From an uncultured Dysosmobacter sp. (lineage in GTDB: Bacteria; Bacillota; Clostridia; Oscillospirales; Oscillospiraceae), in NCBI GenBank assembly GCA_934565855.1, contig CAKTIO010000006.1:144913-208912 (forward strand): a stretch of DNA of 64,000 bases. The letters are read 5' to 3'. The position numbers and the translations under genes were made by a program. Below the pieces are notes generated by a model, which searched no databases, was not told where the DNA came from, and saw only the letters and a program-made list of their open reading frames with translations. Positions 14,562-23,432 of the stretch are shown piece by piece (within the stretch, counting starts at the first letter, position 1; every line of letters starts with the position of its first letter).

Positions 14562-16393
14562 TTTTCCACGCGACCTCCCTTAAAGATTCCATAGCCGAAG
14601 TGGTCGCAGCGCAGGCAGCGGGAGCATTCCTGCTGGACCTCCTCCAAAGATAAGCCGTTTTCAATACACTCAAAGTCGTCCTTCCGGTCGAAGGCGTCCC
14701 GCTCCGTGGTGTCAACGCGCCCACGGGGCTTTAGGTCATAGAACTTCGGCGTGGGAATGGAGACGTCCGCCTGGATCTCGTGATGGAAGCCCAGGTACTC
14801 GTCCATGTTGGCGGCGGCGACCTTGCCGGCGGCAATGGCGCGGATCACGGTGGCGGGACCGGTCACACAGTCGCCTCCGGCGAACACGCCTTCCATTTCC
14901 GGCAGGCGGGTGCTGGAATCGGCAAGCAGGGTGCCGCCCCGCTGAATGAGGATGCCAGCCTGTTCAAAGCCCTTGGTCTCAATGCCCTGACCGATGGCGA
15001 CGATGACCAGGTCGGCGGGAATGCGCTTTTCGGGAACCTCGGCGGTGTTGGGACGGGGACGACCGTGGGCGTCCACCTCGCCAATGATCTGGGGCTGCGT
15101 CCACAGGGCGGCAACGTGTCCGTCCTTGTCAGCCTCAATGCGGACAGGCGCCTCCAGCGTCAGGATCTCGGCGCCCTCTGCGATGGCGCCCTCTACCTCC
15201 TCCTGCTGGGCGGTCATATCCTCCTGCCGCCGGCGGTAGACGCAGGAGACCTTCCGCGCACCCAGACGGATGGCGGAACGGGTGACGTCCATTGCCACGT
15301 TGCCGCCGCCGATGATGGCGATGTTCTGCCCGGTGAAGTCCGGCTTTTCTCCGTCGCCGATCCGCCGCAGAAGCTCCACGGCGGAGATGACGCCTGCGCT
15401 GTCCTCGCCGGGAATGCCGGTCTTCTTGTCGGTGTGTGCGCCAATGGAGAGGTACAGGCAGTCATAGGAGCGCTTCAGCTGGTCAAAGGTGATGTCGGTG
15501 CCGATGTTGACGCCGGTCCGGGTCTCAATGCCCAGAGAGAGGATGGAGTCGATCTCCTCGTCCAGCTTCACCCGGGGAAGGCGGTAGTCGGGAATGCCGT
15601 AGCGCATCATGCCGCCCAGCTGCTTGCGGCGCTCGTAAATGGTGACCTTGTGTCCCATCAGCGTCAGGTAGTACGCGGCGGAGAGACCGCCGGGACCGCC
15701 GCCGATGACAGCAATCTTCTTTCCGGTGGGCGGCGCGCACTCCGGCTGGGGGACGTCTCCGGCGTGGTCCACGGCAAACCGCTTGATGGCGCGGATGTTG
15801 ATGGGGTCGTCCACCATGTTGCGCCGGCAGCGGGCTTCGCAGGGGTGCTCGCAGATATAGGCGCAGGAGGCGGGCAGGGGATTGTCCTTCCGGATGAGCC
15901 GGACGGCGTCCTCATAGCGTCCCTCCCGCACCAGGGAGATGTAGCCGGGAATATCCACGCCCGCGGGGCAGAGTGCCACGCAGGGAACGGGGTTTTTCAG
16001 GCTGCCCAGGCAGCGGTGGTGCAGAATATGCTCCTCGTAATCGTCGTGAAAGCTTTTCAAGCCCATCAGGACCAGCTGCGCGGCGTTGATGCCGATGGCG
16101 CAGTCCGCGGTATCGACAATGGTCTGCGCGGTCACCTCAATGCGGTGCAGGATCCGCAGATTGGCTTCACCGTCCAGAACCTCCTGCAGCATTTCGGACA
16201 GCTGTCCCAGACCGATGCGGCAGGGAACGCACTTTCCGCAGGTCTGCGCATGGCAGAGGTTCAGAAAGTTCAGCGCCATGTCAATGGGACAAAGACCCGG
16301 AGGGCTGGCGGCAATGCGGCGCTCCACATTGCGGTACAGCTGATCGACAACGGCTTGGGATTTACTGGGTGTCTTAATATCAAGACGACTCAT
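14555..16393 (-). CDS. NuoF-type iron-sulfur domain fused to GltD-like NAD(P)H oxidoreductase
   Basis: A 612-residue flavoprotein. Residues about 30-115 match the C-terminal [4Fe-4S] domain of NuoF/HydB (TCGKCVPCR with C52, C55, C58, then C98). From about 125 it is glutamate synthase small-subunit-like: a Cys-rich DPYD-type domain (CVALCPAGVDIP, CAYICEHPCEARCRR), an FAD Rossmann motif GGGPGG at 231-236, and a second NAD(P) motif IIGGGNVAMD near 345. A further CSRCLRCD cluster lies near the C-terminus. AAGGAGTGAGTCCCA precedes the ATG. Being first in the hydrogenase operon, it probably passes NAD(P)H electrons to or from HydA. It lacks the FMN and NADH part of NuoF, so whether it bifurcates electrons is open. 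Confidence 0.88.
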   Translation of the reverse strand: MSRLDIKTPSKSQAVVDQLYRNVERRIAASPPGLCPIDMALNFLNLCHAQTCGKCVPCRIGLGQLSEMLQEVLDGEANLRILHRIEVTAQTIVDTADCAIGINAAQLVLMGLKSFHDDYEEHILHHRCLGSLKNPVPCVALCPAGVDIPGYISLVREGRYEDAVRLIRKDNPLPASCAYICEHPCEARCRRNMVDDPINIRAIKRFAVDHAGDVPQPECAPPTGKKIAVIGGGPGGLSAAYYLTLMGHKVTIYERRKQLGGMMRYGIPDYRLPRVKLDEEIDSILSLGIETRTGVNIGTDITFDQLKRSYDCLYLSIGAHTDKKTGIPGEDSAGVISAVELLRRIGDGEKPDFTGQNIAIIGGGNVAMDVTRSAIRLGARKVSCVYRRRQEDMTAQQEEVEGAIAEGAEILTLEAPVRIEADKDGHVAALWTQPQIIGEVDAHGRPRPNTAEVPEKRIPADLVIVAIGQGIETKGFEQAGILIQRGGTLLADSSTRLPEMEGVFAGGDCVTGPATVIRAIAAGKVAAANMDEYLGFHHEIQADVSIPTPKFYDLKPRGRVDTTERDAFDRKDDFECIENGLSLEEVQQECSRCLRCDHFGYGIFKGGRVEKW

Positions 16394-16457
16394 TGGGACT
16401 CACTCCTTGTAAGACTGTGCTTGTTGGATCATTTGGATAAATGATGAATATTGGAAC

Positions 16458-16486
16458 ATTTTAGCACGAAAGTTACCGGTTGTAAA
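16458..16486 (-). promoter_or_regulatory. Promoter of the hydrogenase operon
   Basis: TTTACA (16486-16481) and TAAAAT (16463-16458) with a 17-base spacer, about 65 bases before the operon's first ATG. Confidence 0.65.
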
Positions 16487-16549
16487 CGTTTCGGCAAATA
16501 GTTTATAATATAACAAAATCGTTTAGCTCTTCACAAAACGACAGAAAAA

Positions 16550-16582
16550 GGAAAGGTGTTCCCACTGTGAGAACACCTTCCC
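16550..16582 (-). terminator. Terminator after ridA
   Basis: A stem of 11-12 pairs with one bulge around an 8-9-base loop. On the minus strand it is followed by TTTTTCTG. It ends the transporter-ridA transcript. Confidence 0.8.
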
Positions 16583-16603
16583 TGAAATGACCGAAGCGGG
16601 AGC

Positions 16604-16975
16604 TCAGACCTCTGCGATGACCTCGACCTCCACCAGAAGCTCCTTCGGCAGCGTCTTAACGGCGACGCAGGAGCGGGCGGGCTTTCCGGTGAAATAGCGC
16701 CCGTAGATCTCGTTGAAGACGGCAAAGCTGCCCATGTCGGAGAGGAAGCAGGTGGTTTTCACCACTCTGGAGAAATCCGTCCCGGCAGCCTCCAGCAGGG
16801 CGCCCAGATTTTTCATTACCTGCTCGGTCTGGGACACGATGTCGTTTCCGGCGGGGGCGCCGGTGGCGGGGTCCAGTCCGATCTGACCGGAGGTGAAGAA
16901 AAGACCGTTGCTGATATAGCCCTGAGAATAGGGACCGATGGCGGCGGGTGCTTTGTCGGTTTGAATCACTTTCAT
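16604..16975 (-). CDS. ridA: RidA-family reactive intermediate deaminase
   Basis: The 123-residue length and motifs fit RidA/YjgF: APAAIGPYSQG near the start, GQIGLDPATG, and ARSCVAVKTLPKELLVEVEVIA at the end, with the substrate-binding arginine in that last block. RidA hydrolyses the enamines and imines released by PLP-dependent dehydratases, sparing PLP enzymes from damage. It is the last gene of the BMP transporter operon (34 bases after the permease), near two fold-type-II PLP enzymes and serine dehydratase, which makes the classical role plausible. Confidence 0.93.
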   Translation of the reverse strand: MKVIQTDKAPAAIGPYSQGYISNGLFFTSGQIGLDPATGAPAGNDIVSQTEQVMKNLGALLEAAGTDFSRVVKTTCFLSDMGSFAVFNEIYGRYFTGKPARSCVAVKTLPKELLVEVEVIAEV

Positions 16976-17009
16976 GAAAAATTCTCCTTTTCAAATAGAT
17001 GGCACAGGC

Positions 17010-17990
17010 TCAGCGCTCCTCACGGAAATACGCCAGTCCCAGACTTGCGGGGGGCTGGTTTTCCTTGCGGTTCCGCAGGGAAATGACGATCAGGACCGCG
17101 ATGGTCACCAGATAGGGGAGCATCTTGAACAGCTCCTGGGAACTGCGGGTCAGTCCGGGAACGTAGAAATACATCCAGGAGAGCAGACCGAAGAGGTATG
17201 CGCCCCAGATGGCGTGAACGGATCTCCAGGTGGCGAAAATGACCAGCGCCACTGCCAGCCAGCCCAGTCCCTCAATGCTGCCGTCGTTTGCCCAGGTCCC
17301 CTTGGTGTAGTCCATAACGTAGTACAGACCGCCCAGACCGGAGATCCCGGCGCCGACACAGGTGGCAAGATACTTGTTCCGGGTCACGTTGATGCCGGCG
17401 GCGTCTGCGGTGGCGGGATTTTCACCCACGGCGCGGAGATTCAGACCGGCGCGGGAGCGGTTCAGGAAATACTGGGTGCCGATGGCGATGATCACGGCGA
17501 GGTAAGCCATGAAGCCGTAAGAGAAGAAGAGCTTTCCGATCACGCCGGACTTTGCCAGCGGCGTGGTGGCGCGGAAGCCGCTGGAGGCAACGGCGACGGA
17601 GATCTGTCCCACGCCGCCAGCCAGCTTGTTCAGGCTGCCGCCAAAGAAGTTTGCCACGCCGCCGCCGAAGATCGTCAGCGTCAGACCGGTCACGTTCTGA
17701 TTGGCGCGGAGGGAGATGGTCAGAAAGCTGAACAGCAGACCGCCTAAGGCGGACACGGCAAAGGTGCAGAGGGTACACAGGAGCACGGCGGCAACGGGAG
17801 AGGGAGAGGCGGCGTTCGCCTCATAAAAGAATGCGGCGATCAAGCCGGAAATGCCGCCCAGATACATGATGCCGGGAACGCCCAGGTTCAGGTTGCCGGA
17901 TTTTTCCGTCAGGATCTCACCGGTGGCGCCGAACAGGATCACGGTCCCAAAGACGATGGCGGCTTGGAACAGAGAAATCAGCTGTGACAT
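17010..17990 (-). CDS. ABC transporter permease, BMP/nucleoside type (NupQ-like)
   Basis: A 326-residue membrane protein with about eight to nine hydrophobic segments of the BPD_transp_2 family. ATLFGATGEILTEKSG-like wording near the N-terminus (here VILFGATGEILTEKSGNLNLGVPG) and GENPATADAAGI in the cytoplasmic coupling loop are typical of NupQ/YufQ and RbsC relatives. It is the second permease of the importer and follows the first by 18 bases. With the ATPase and the lipoprotein upstream it should import nucleosides or purine compounds. Confidence 0.9.
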   Translation of the reverse strand: MSQLISLFQAAIVFGTVILFGATGEILTEKSGNLNLGVPGIMYLGGISGLIAAFFYEANAASPSPVAAVLLCTLCTFAVSALGGLLFSFLTISLRANQNVTGLTLTIFGGGVANFFGGSLNKLAGGVGQISVAVASSGFRATTPLAKSGVIGKLFFSYGFMAYLAVIIAIGTQYFLNRSRAGLNLRAVGENPATADAAGINVTRNKYLATCVGAGISGLGGLYYVMDYTKGTWANDGSIEGLGWLAVALVIFATWRSVHAIWGAYLFGLLSWMYFYVPGLTRSSQELFKMLPYLVTIAVLIVISLRNRKENQPPASLGLAYFREER

Positions 17991-18008
17991 AAGGTGTGCC
18001 TCCCTTTC

Positions 18009-19103
18009 TCAGTGATGCTTGCGGCGGAGGTTGACTTTATAGTTGATAAAGAACTCGCTGCCCAGAATGAAAAACAGGATGATGCCGGTGATGATCTCCG
18101 ACGCGTAGTCGTTCAGCTGATAGCGGGAGGCGATCTCAATGGCGCCCTTTTCCAGGAAGATCAGAAGGAAGGAAATCAGGATCATCACAAAGGTGTTGAA
18201 CTTGGCAAGCCACGCGACGATGATGGCGGTGAAGCCGCGCCCGCCGGCGGTGGAGCTGGAAATAGTGTGGGACGCGCCGGAAACGGCAAGGAAGCCGGCA
18301 AGACCGCAGATCGCGCCGGAGAGCGCCATTGTGCGGACAAAGACCTTCCGCACACTGATGCCGGCGTAGCGAGCGGTGTTTTCGGAGTCGCCCACCACGG
18401 CGATCTCATATCCGTGCTTGGAGTATTTCAGATAGATATACATGGCGACCGCCAGCGCCAGCACGATGATGACGTTCAGCAGATAGGACTGCCCCAGCAG
18501 GGACGGCATCCAGCCGGCGTGGGTTTTCTGATTGATGATGCCCACGGAGTTGGAGCCAGCCGGGTTTTCCCATTTGGAAACGCAGTAGCTGGTCAGCTGG
18601 ATGGCGACATAGTTCATCATCAGGGTGAACAGGGTCTCGTTGGTGTTCCACCGCGCCTTGAAAATGCCGGGGATAATGCCCCAGATCCCTCCGGCGATCA
18701 GCGAGGCAACGATCATGACCAGAAACAGCAGGGGGGTGGGCATGCTCTTGAAGTAGATCATGCAGGCGGCGGTGGCAATGCCGCCCACCAGGATCTGCCC
18801 CTCTGCGCCCACGTTCCAGAACTTCATCTTAAAGGCGGGTGCCAGCCCCACCGCGATGCAGAGCATCATCATGGCGTCCCGGATGGTTGCCCAGGCGCGG
18901 CGGCTGGTGCCGAAGGCACCCTCAAACATGGCGACGTAGACCTTCAGGGGGCTGAGCTCGACAATGGAGAAGATGACCAGACCGGAGACGATCAGCGCCA
19001 GAAGCAGCGCGGCGGCGCGGATGAACAGCGCCTTGGGCTTGGAGATCCCGGTGCGCTTGGAGATGCGGAAGAGAGGCTCCTTGTGTTCATGTGTTGCAGT
19101 CAT
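18009..19103 (-). CDS. ABC transporter permease, BMP/nucleoside type (NupP-like)
   Basis: A 364-residue membrane protein of the BPD_transp_2 family with a coupling motif GDSENTARYAGISVRK. The frame extends upstream to 19226, but ATG 19103 has AGGAGGTACAGGC before it and overlaps the ATPase stop as ATGA, so it is the true start. It pairs with the permease at 17010 to form the transmembrane heterodimer. Substrate assignment rests on family and on the BMP-type binding protein. Confidence 0.9.
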   Translation of the reverse strand: MTATHEHKEPLFRISKRTGISKPKALFIRAAALLLALIVSGLVIFSIVELSPLKVYVAMFEGAFGTSRRAWATIRDAMMMLCIAVGLAPAFKMKFWNVGAEGQILVGGIATAACMIYFKSMPTPLLFLVMIVASLIAGGIWGIIPGIFKARWNTNETLFTLMMNYVAIQLTSYCVSKWENPAGSNSVGIINQKTHAGWMPSLLGQSYLLNVIIVLALAVAMYIYLKYSKHGYEIAVVGDSENTARYAGISVRKVFVRTMALSGAICGLAGFLAVSGASHTISSSTAGGRGFTAIIVAWLAKFNTFVMILISFLLIFLEKGAIEIASRYQLNDYASEIITGIILFFILGSEFFINYKVNLRRKHH

Positions 19104-20650
19104 GCCTGTACCTCCTGTTCCTGATGCAGCTGGGTCATCATCAGACCGATCTCTTCCTTTGTGGTGGTGCGTCCGTCCACAATGCCGCTGACCTGTCCGC
19201 CGCACAGAACCAGAATGCGGTCGCACAGCTCCACCAGAACGTCCAGATCCTCACCGACATAGATCACGGCGACGCCCTTCATTTTCTGCTCTGTCATCAG
19301 GTTATAGATGGTGTAGGAGGTGTTGATGTCCAGACCGCGCACGGCGTAGGCGGACATCAGCACGGTGGGATTCATGGCGATCTCCCGTCCCACCAGCACC
19401 TTCTGCACGTTGCCGCCGGAGAGCTTGCGGACCTGGGTGGAAATGCTGGGTGTGACGACCTCCAGCTCATCCACCACGCTTTCCGCCAGCCTTCTGGGCT
19501 TTTTGCGGTCCGCGAAAACGCCGCGTCCGGTCAGATAGCTGCGCAGCAGCATATTGTCGGTCAGGTCCATGTTGCCCACCAGCCCCATGCCGAGACGGTC
19601 CTCCGGAACGAAGGAGAGCACAACGCCCAGCTTGGCAATGTCCAGAGGGTTCCTGCCCAGAAGCTCATGCTCCACGCCGGCTTCATCCGTGTAGATGACG
19701 TGGGAGCCCTCCTCCGCGGGCTGAAGCCCCGCGATTGCCTCCAGCAGCTGCTTCTGTCCGGAGCCGGAAATGCCGGCAATGCCCAGGATCTCTCCGCCCT
19801 GGGCGGTAAAGCTGACGTCGGAGAGGCGGTTGACGCCGTCCTTGTCCCGGACGGTCAGGTGCTGCACCTCGATCCGCTTCACCAGATGGTCCGCCCTGGG
19901 GCGGTCGATGTTCAGGGTGACTGCCCGTCCCACCATCATGTCGGTGAGCTTCTGCGGGTCGGTATCCTTGGTGGCGACGTCTCCGATGTACTCACCCTTG
20001 CGCAGGACTGCCACGCGGTCGGAGACGTCCATGACCTCGTGGAGCTTGTGGGTGATGATGACCAGCGCCTTTCCGTCCGCCTTCATGTTGCGCATCACGG
20101 AAAAGAGCTTGTTGGTTTCCTGGGGGGTCAGCACGGCGGTGGGTTCATCCAGAATCAGGATGCTGGCGCCGCGGTACAGGACCTTGACGATCTCCACAGT
20201 CTGCTTCTGGGAGACGGTCATGTCATAGACCTTCTGGTTGGGGTCGATGTCAAAGCCGTAGCGGTCGCTGATCTCCTTGACCCGGTCGGCAATGGCCCTG
20301 CGGTCCAGCCTGCCCTCCTCCTTCAGCCCCAGAACGATGTTTTCCGCGGCGGTGAAGACGTCCACCAGCTTGAAGTGCTGGTGGATCATGCCGATGCCAA
20401 GGTCGAAGGCATCCTTCGGAGAGCGGATGGTGACGGACCTTCCGTCAATCAGGATCTCGCCCTCATCGGGGTAATAAATGCCTGCCAGCATATTCATCAA
20501 GGTGGTTTTTCCGCTTCCGTTCTCACCCAGCAGAGAGAGAATCTCGCCGCGCCGGAGTTCCAGGTTGACACGGTTGTTGGCAACAACGCTGCCGAAGCGT
20601 TTGGTGACGTTTTTCAGTTGTACTGCGCTTACAGTTTCCAAAAAGACCAT
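19100..20650 (-). CDS. ABC transporter ATPase, double-domain, nucleoside/BMP type (NupO-like)
   Basis: A 516-residue protein with two nucleotide-binding domains. The first has Walker A GENGSGKTT (42-50), a weak signature VSQKQTVEIVK and Walker B LILDEPTAVL. The second has the degenerate Walker A GISGSGQKQ typical of RbsA/YufO proteins, with signature LSGGNVQK, and 'SAYAVRGLDI' where the family usually has 'NPTRGLDV'. So only one ATP site is fully canonical, as known for this family. It has its own promoter and overlaps the NupP-like permease by 4 bases. Confidence 0.93.
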   Translation of the reverse strand: MVFLETVSAVQLKNVTKRFGSVVANNRVNLELRRGEILSLLGENGSGKTTLMNMLAGIYYPDEGEILIDGRSVTIRSPKDAFDLGIGMIHQHFKLVDVFTAAENIVLGLKEEGRLDRRAIADRVKEISDRYGFDIDPNQKVYDMTVSQKQTVEIVKVLYRGASILILDEPTAVLTPQETNKLFSVMRNMKADGKALVIITHKLHEVMDVSDRVAVLRKGEYIGDVATKDTDPQKLTDMMVGRAVTLNIDRPRADHLVKRIEVQHLTVRDKDGVNRLSDVSFTAQGGEILGIAGISGSGQKQLLEAIAGLQPAEEGSHVIYTDEAGVEHELLGRNPLDIAKLGVVLSFVPEDRLGMGLVGNMDLTDNMLLRSYLTGRGVFADRKKPRRLAESVVDELEVVTPSISTQVRKLSGGNVQKVLVGREIAMNPTVLMSAYAVRGLDINTSYTIYNLMTEQKMKGVAVIYVGEDLDVLVELCDRILVLCGGQVSGIVDGRTTTKEEIGLMMTQLHQEQEVQA

Positions 20651-20732
20651 CCTTTCCTGCCAGAGATGGCTTGATATCCGGTATGAGGCTCCGGGAAAAG
20701 CACGGTGCCACAGGGGATTTTCCTGTGGGACC

Positions 20733-20761
20733 AGTATAGCATGGATACCAGTGGTTGTAAA
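20733..20761 (-). promoter_or_regulatory. Promoter of the ATPase-permease-ridA operon
   Basis: TTTACA (20761-20756) and TATACT (20738-20733) with a 17-base spacer, 83 bases before the ATPase start. The leader contains a CCACAGG/CCTGTGG hairpin near 20707-20728. No purine-riboswitch core was found. Confidence 0.7.
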
Positions 20762-20892
20762 TTACAAAGGTAAAAATAATTGTTGGATTTGCACAGAAGG
20801 AGCGGGTGTAAATGCAAATAGGTTGACCTATTTTAACGATTTTCCGGGTGCATTTCGTGAAGTCGGAGCAGCTGCTCCGTGAAAAAGAAAGA

Positions 20893-20920
20893 GAGGGGAC
20901 TGCCGGATGGCAGCCCCCTC
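20893..20920 (-). terminator. Terminator after the BMP lipoprotein gene
   Basis: 12-base arms (20893-20904, 20909-20920) with one wobble around GGAT. The minus strand continues TCTTTCTTTTTC. It separates the binding protein from the rest of the transporter and may lower downstream expression. Confidence 0.78.
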
Positions 20921-20943
20921 CTTGGGTCGGGGATAGCCCTTGC

Positions 20944-22185
20944 TCAGCCCAGCTCGGTGATACCGTCGATTCTCAGAGAGAAGGAGGGTGCCGACTGGAA
21001 GTAGGACTCGTGATAGTAGCCGTCGATGATCGCCTCGTCTGCGTCGGGAGTGAAGTCGCCGTCGGTGTCCGTTGCGAAGGCGCTGGTCACAGGCTGACCG
21101 CCCACCGTGAAGGTAGAGGTGTCGAAGATGTGCAGGGAACCGTCCTTGATGGCGGCTTCCGTCTCAGCGACCTTGTCAGCAGTACCCTCCGCGCAGGCGG
21201 GACCCAGATCGGAGATCTTCACAGCGCCCTCGGCATAGCCGCCGGTGTAGTCCTTTTCCAGGGTGCCACCGTCCATAGCCAGCTGGATCAGCTCGGTATA
21301 GAGAACGCCCCAGACATTCTGGGAGGAGGTCAGCGCCACATCGGGAGCGACAGACAGCATGTCGATGTTGTAGCCCACGGAGAACACGTTTTCGCCCTTT
21401 TCATGGGCAGCCTGCACAGCGGAGGGAGCGCCGGTGGAGTCCGCGTGCTGACCGATGATGACGCAGCCCTTGCTCATCAGAGCGTTGGCAGCCTCAGCCT
21501 CCTTGGTGATGTCGAACCAGGAGTTGGTGTACTGAACGTCCATATGTGCATCGGGAACGATGGAGCGGATGCCCAGGAAGAAGGCGGTATAGCCGGAGAC
21601 CACCTCTGCGTAGGGATAGGCGCCGACATAGCCGATGTAGGGATCGGTCACCTCGCCGTTGTCCATCATTTCCTTCAGCTTCAGACCGGCGACTACGCCG
21701 GAGACATAGCGGGACTCATAGATGCGGGTGAAGTAGTTGCAGAAATTGTCCAGACCGGAGGTCTTTGCCATTGTTCCGGTGGCGTGGCAGAACAGCACGT
21801 CGGGGTTCTCGCTGGCTGCCTGAAGGATGTAGGATTCATGAGAGAAGCTGTTGGCAAAAATAATGTCGCAGCCCTGCTCCACCAGGTCGATGGCGGTGTC
21901 ATAGCAGGTCTCATCCTCGGGAATGTTGTACTTGTAAATGATCTGGTCGTCGCTGAGCCCCAGGGTCTCCTTTGCCTGCTCAACGCCTTCGATGTGGGCA
22001 TAGGAATAACCCTCGTTTTCGTCACCGATCAGGATGACGCCCACCTTCAGGTCGCTGGCTGCGGCAGAGCTGGCGGAGCCAGAGCTGGAACCAGAACCGG
22101 AGGTGTCGCTGGAGCTGGAGCTGCCGCAGGCTGCCAGACTGAACGTCATGGCTGCTGCCATCAGCAGTGCAAGGAACTTCTTCAT
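20944..22185 (-). CDS. BMP-family substrate-binding lipoprotein
   Basis: A 413-residue secreted lipoprotein. Signal peptide with lipobox LAAC and lipidated Cys20, then a Ser/Gly linker and a BMP (PnrA-like) periplasmic-binding domain: VGVILIGDENEGYSYAHIEG, IFANSFSHES, YVGAYPYAEVVSGYTAFFLG, VIIGQHADSTG. Family members bind purine nucleosides or related compounds. ATG 22185 follows AGGAGGACTAACAG; the 14 codons upstream in frame have no ribosome site. High expression of the binding protein relative to the permeases is suggested by its own promoter and terminator. Confidence 0.93.
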   Translation of the reverse strand: MKKFLALLMAAAMTFSLAACGSSSSSDTSGSGSSSGSASSAAASDLKVGVILIGDENEGYSYAHIEGVEQAKETLGLSDDQIIYKYNIPEDETCYDTAIDLVEQGCDIIFANSFSHESYILQAASENPDVLFCHATGTMAKTSGLDNFCNYFTRIYESRYVSGVVAGLKLKEMMDNGEVTDPYIGYVGAYPYAEVVSGYTAFFLGIRSIVPDAHMDVQYTNSWFDITKEAEAANALMSKGCVIIGQHADSTGAPSAVQAAHEKGENVFSVGYNIDMLSVAPDVALTSSQNVWGVLYTELIQLAMDGGTLEKDYTGGYAEGAVKISDLGPACAEGTADKVAETEAAIKDGSLHIFDTSTFTVGGQPVTSAFATDTDGDFTPDADEAIIDGYYHESYFQSAPSFSLRIDGITELG

Positions 22186-22247
22186 TCTGTTAGTCCTCCT
22201 TATAAAAATAGATATTACATCAGACAAGAAAAGCCTTGTCTGTTTTC

Positions 22248-22276
22248 ATCATACAGTCTGGAAAATTAAAATTCAA
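22248..22276 (-). promoter_or_regulatory. Promoter of the BMP lipoprotein gene
   Basis: TTGAAT (22276-22271) and TATGAT (22253-22248), 17-base spacer. The leader carries a CAGACAAG/CTTGTCTG hairpin near 22221-22242. Confidence 0.7.
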
Positions 22277-22359
22277 CCAGTAAGATCAAATTTCCAAGAG
22301 AAGTATATGAAAAAATCCAAAAGCTCTGCTTCAAAAAATTAGAATAAATTACAAAAAAA

Positions 22360-22386
22360 GCAGAGGACGAAGAATTCGTCCTCTGC
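22360..22386 (-). terminator. Terminator after carbamate kinase
   Basis: Perfect 12-base arms (22360-22371, 22375-22386) with a 3-base loop, followed on the minus strand by T7. It ends the ygeY-ygeW-arcC transcript. Confidence 0.9.
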
Positions 22387-22413
22387 AAAAGCAGGCGGAA
22401 GTCCTGCGAAAAT

Positions 22414-23358
22414 TCAGGAAAAGGCTTGGCTGACTGCGGTGCCTGTGCGCCCGGCAATGCCGTCCCGCGCCTTTTCCAGCAGCGTGATCAGCGCTGTGCG
22501 CCCCGGCTTGGATTCCGCGAACCTTACGGCAGCCTGCACCTTGGGCAGCATGGAGCCTGCGGCAAACTGCCCCTCGGCTTCATACTGCCGCGCCTGCTGG
22601 GGCGTCAGCTGGGAAAGCCAGGTCTGCTGGGGCGTGCCGAAGTGGATGGCGACCCGTTCCACCGCTGTCAGGATGATGAGCGTGTCCGCGTCCAGCTCCT
22701 CCGCCAGCAGCTCAGAGGCGAAGTCCTTGTCAATGACCGCGCCTGCGCCCTTCAAATGGTTGCCCTCAGTATGGTACACCGGAATGCCGCCGCCTCCGCA
22801 GGCGACCACCACCTCACCCGCGTCCATCAGGGTGCGGATGGTCTCAATCTCGATGATGGACTTGGGCTTGGGAGAGGCGACGCACCGCCGCCATCCGCGC
22901 CCGGCGTCCTCCATCACGGCGTTGCCCCGGCGGCGCATTTCCTCCGCCTCCTCCTCGGTCATAAAGGTGCCGATGGGCTTGCTGGGATTCTGGAAGGCGG
23001 GGTCCCTGGGGTCCACCTCCACCTGCGTCAGGATGGTGGCGACCGCCTTATGGATGCCGCGGTTCAGCAGCTCCTCCCGCAGGGAGTTTTGCAGATCGTA
23101 TCCGATATAGCCCTGGCTCATGGCGGTGCATACGGACATGGGCGCCATCGGATGGGTGGGGTCTTCCCGGGAAAGGGTCGTCATGGCGACATTGATCATT
23201 CCGACCTGCGGACCGTTTCCGTGCGCCACCACTACCTCGTGTCCGTCTTCAATCAGATCTACAATCGCCCTGGCAGTCTGCTTGACTGCCGCCATCTGTT
23301 CCGGGAGATTTTTTCCCAGTGCGTTGCCGCCCAGAGCAATGACGATTCGTTTCGGCAT
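22414..23358 (-). CDS. arcC: Carbamate kinase
   Basis: A 314-residue amino-acid-kinase-family enzyme that converts carbamoyl phosphate and ADP to ATP, CO2 and ammonia. Conserved blocks: ALGGNAL near the start, VVAHGNGPQVG, SQGYIGYDLQN, ACGGGGIPV, AVIDKDFASELLA, GSMLPKVQAA. GTG 23361 is also possible; ATG 23358 is taken with GAGAGGT upstream. It follows the carbamoyltransferase YgeW by 74 bases, so carbamoyl phosphate made there can be used for ATP, the usual energy-yielding end of such pathways. Confidence 0.95.
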   Translation of the reverse strand: MPKRIVIALGGNALGKNLPEQMAAVKQTARAIVDLIEDGHEVVVAHGNGPQVGMINVAMTTLSREDPTHPMAPMSVCTAMSQGYIGYDLQNSLREELLNRGIHKAVATILTQVEVDPRDPAFQNPSKPIGTFMTEEEAEEMRRRGNAVMEDAGRGWRRCVASPKPKSIIEIETIRTLMDAGEVVVACGGGGIPVYHTEGNHLKGAGAVIDKDFASELLAEELDADTLIILTAVERVAIHFGTPQQTWLSQLTPQQARQYEAEGQFAAGSMLPKVQAAVRFAESKPGRTALITLLEKARDGIAGRTGTAVSQAFS

Positions 23359-23432
23359 CACAAATTACCTCTCTTTGTCAGAATGGAGTATGCCGTTAGT
23401 GTTGACGGGTGGGAGAGAAATTATTCCCCGGC

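Noticed and set aside
14780..16444. 554-residue plus-strand ORF opposite the GltD-like gene
   Set aside because: His/Gly/Val-rich antisense frame without a ribosome site or known motif.
20651..20760. Purine (guanine) riboswitch before the nucleoside transporter ATPase
   Set aside because: Only one short hairpin is present; the conserved junction and loop sequences of the purine aptamer were not found.
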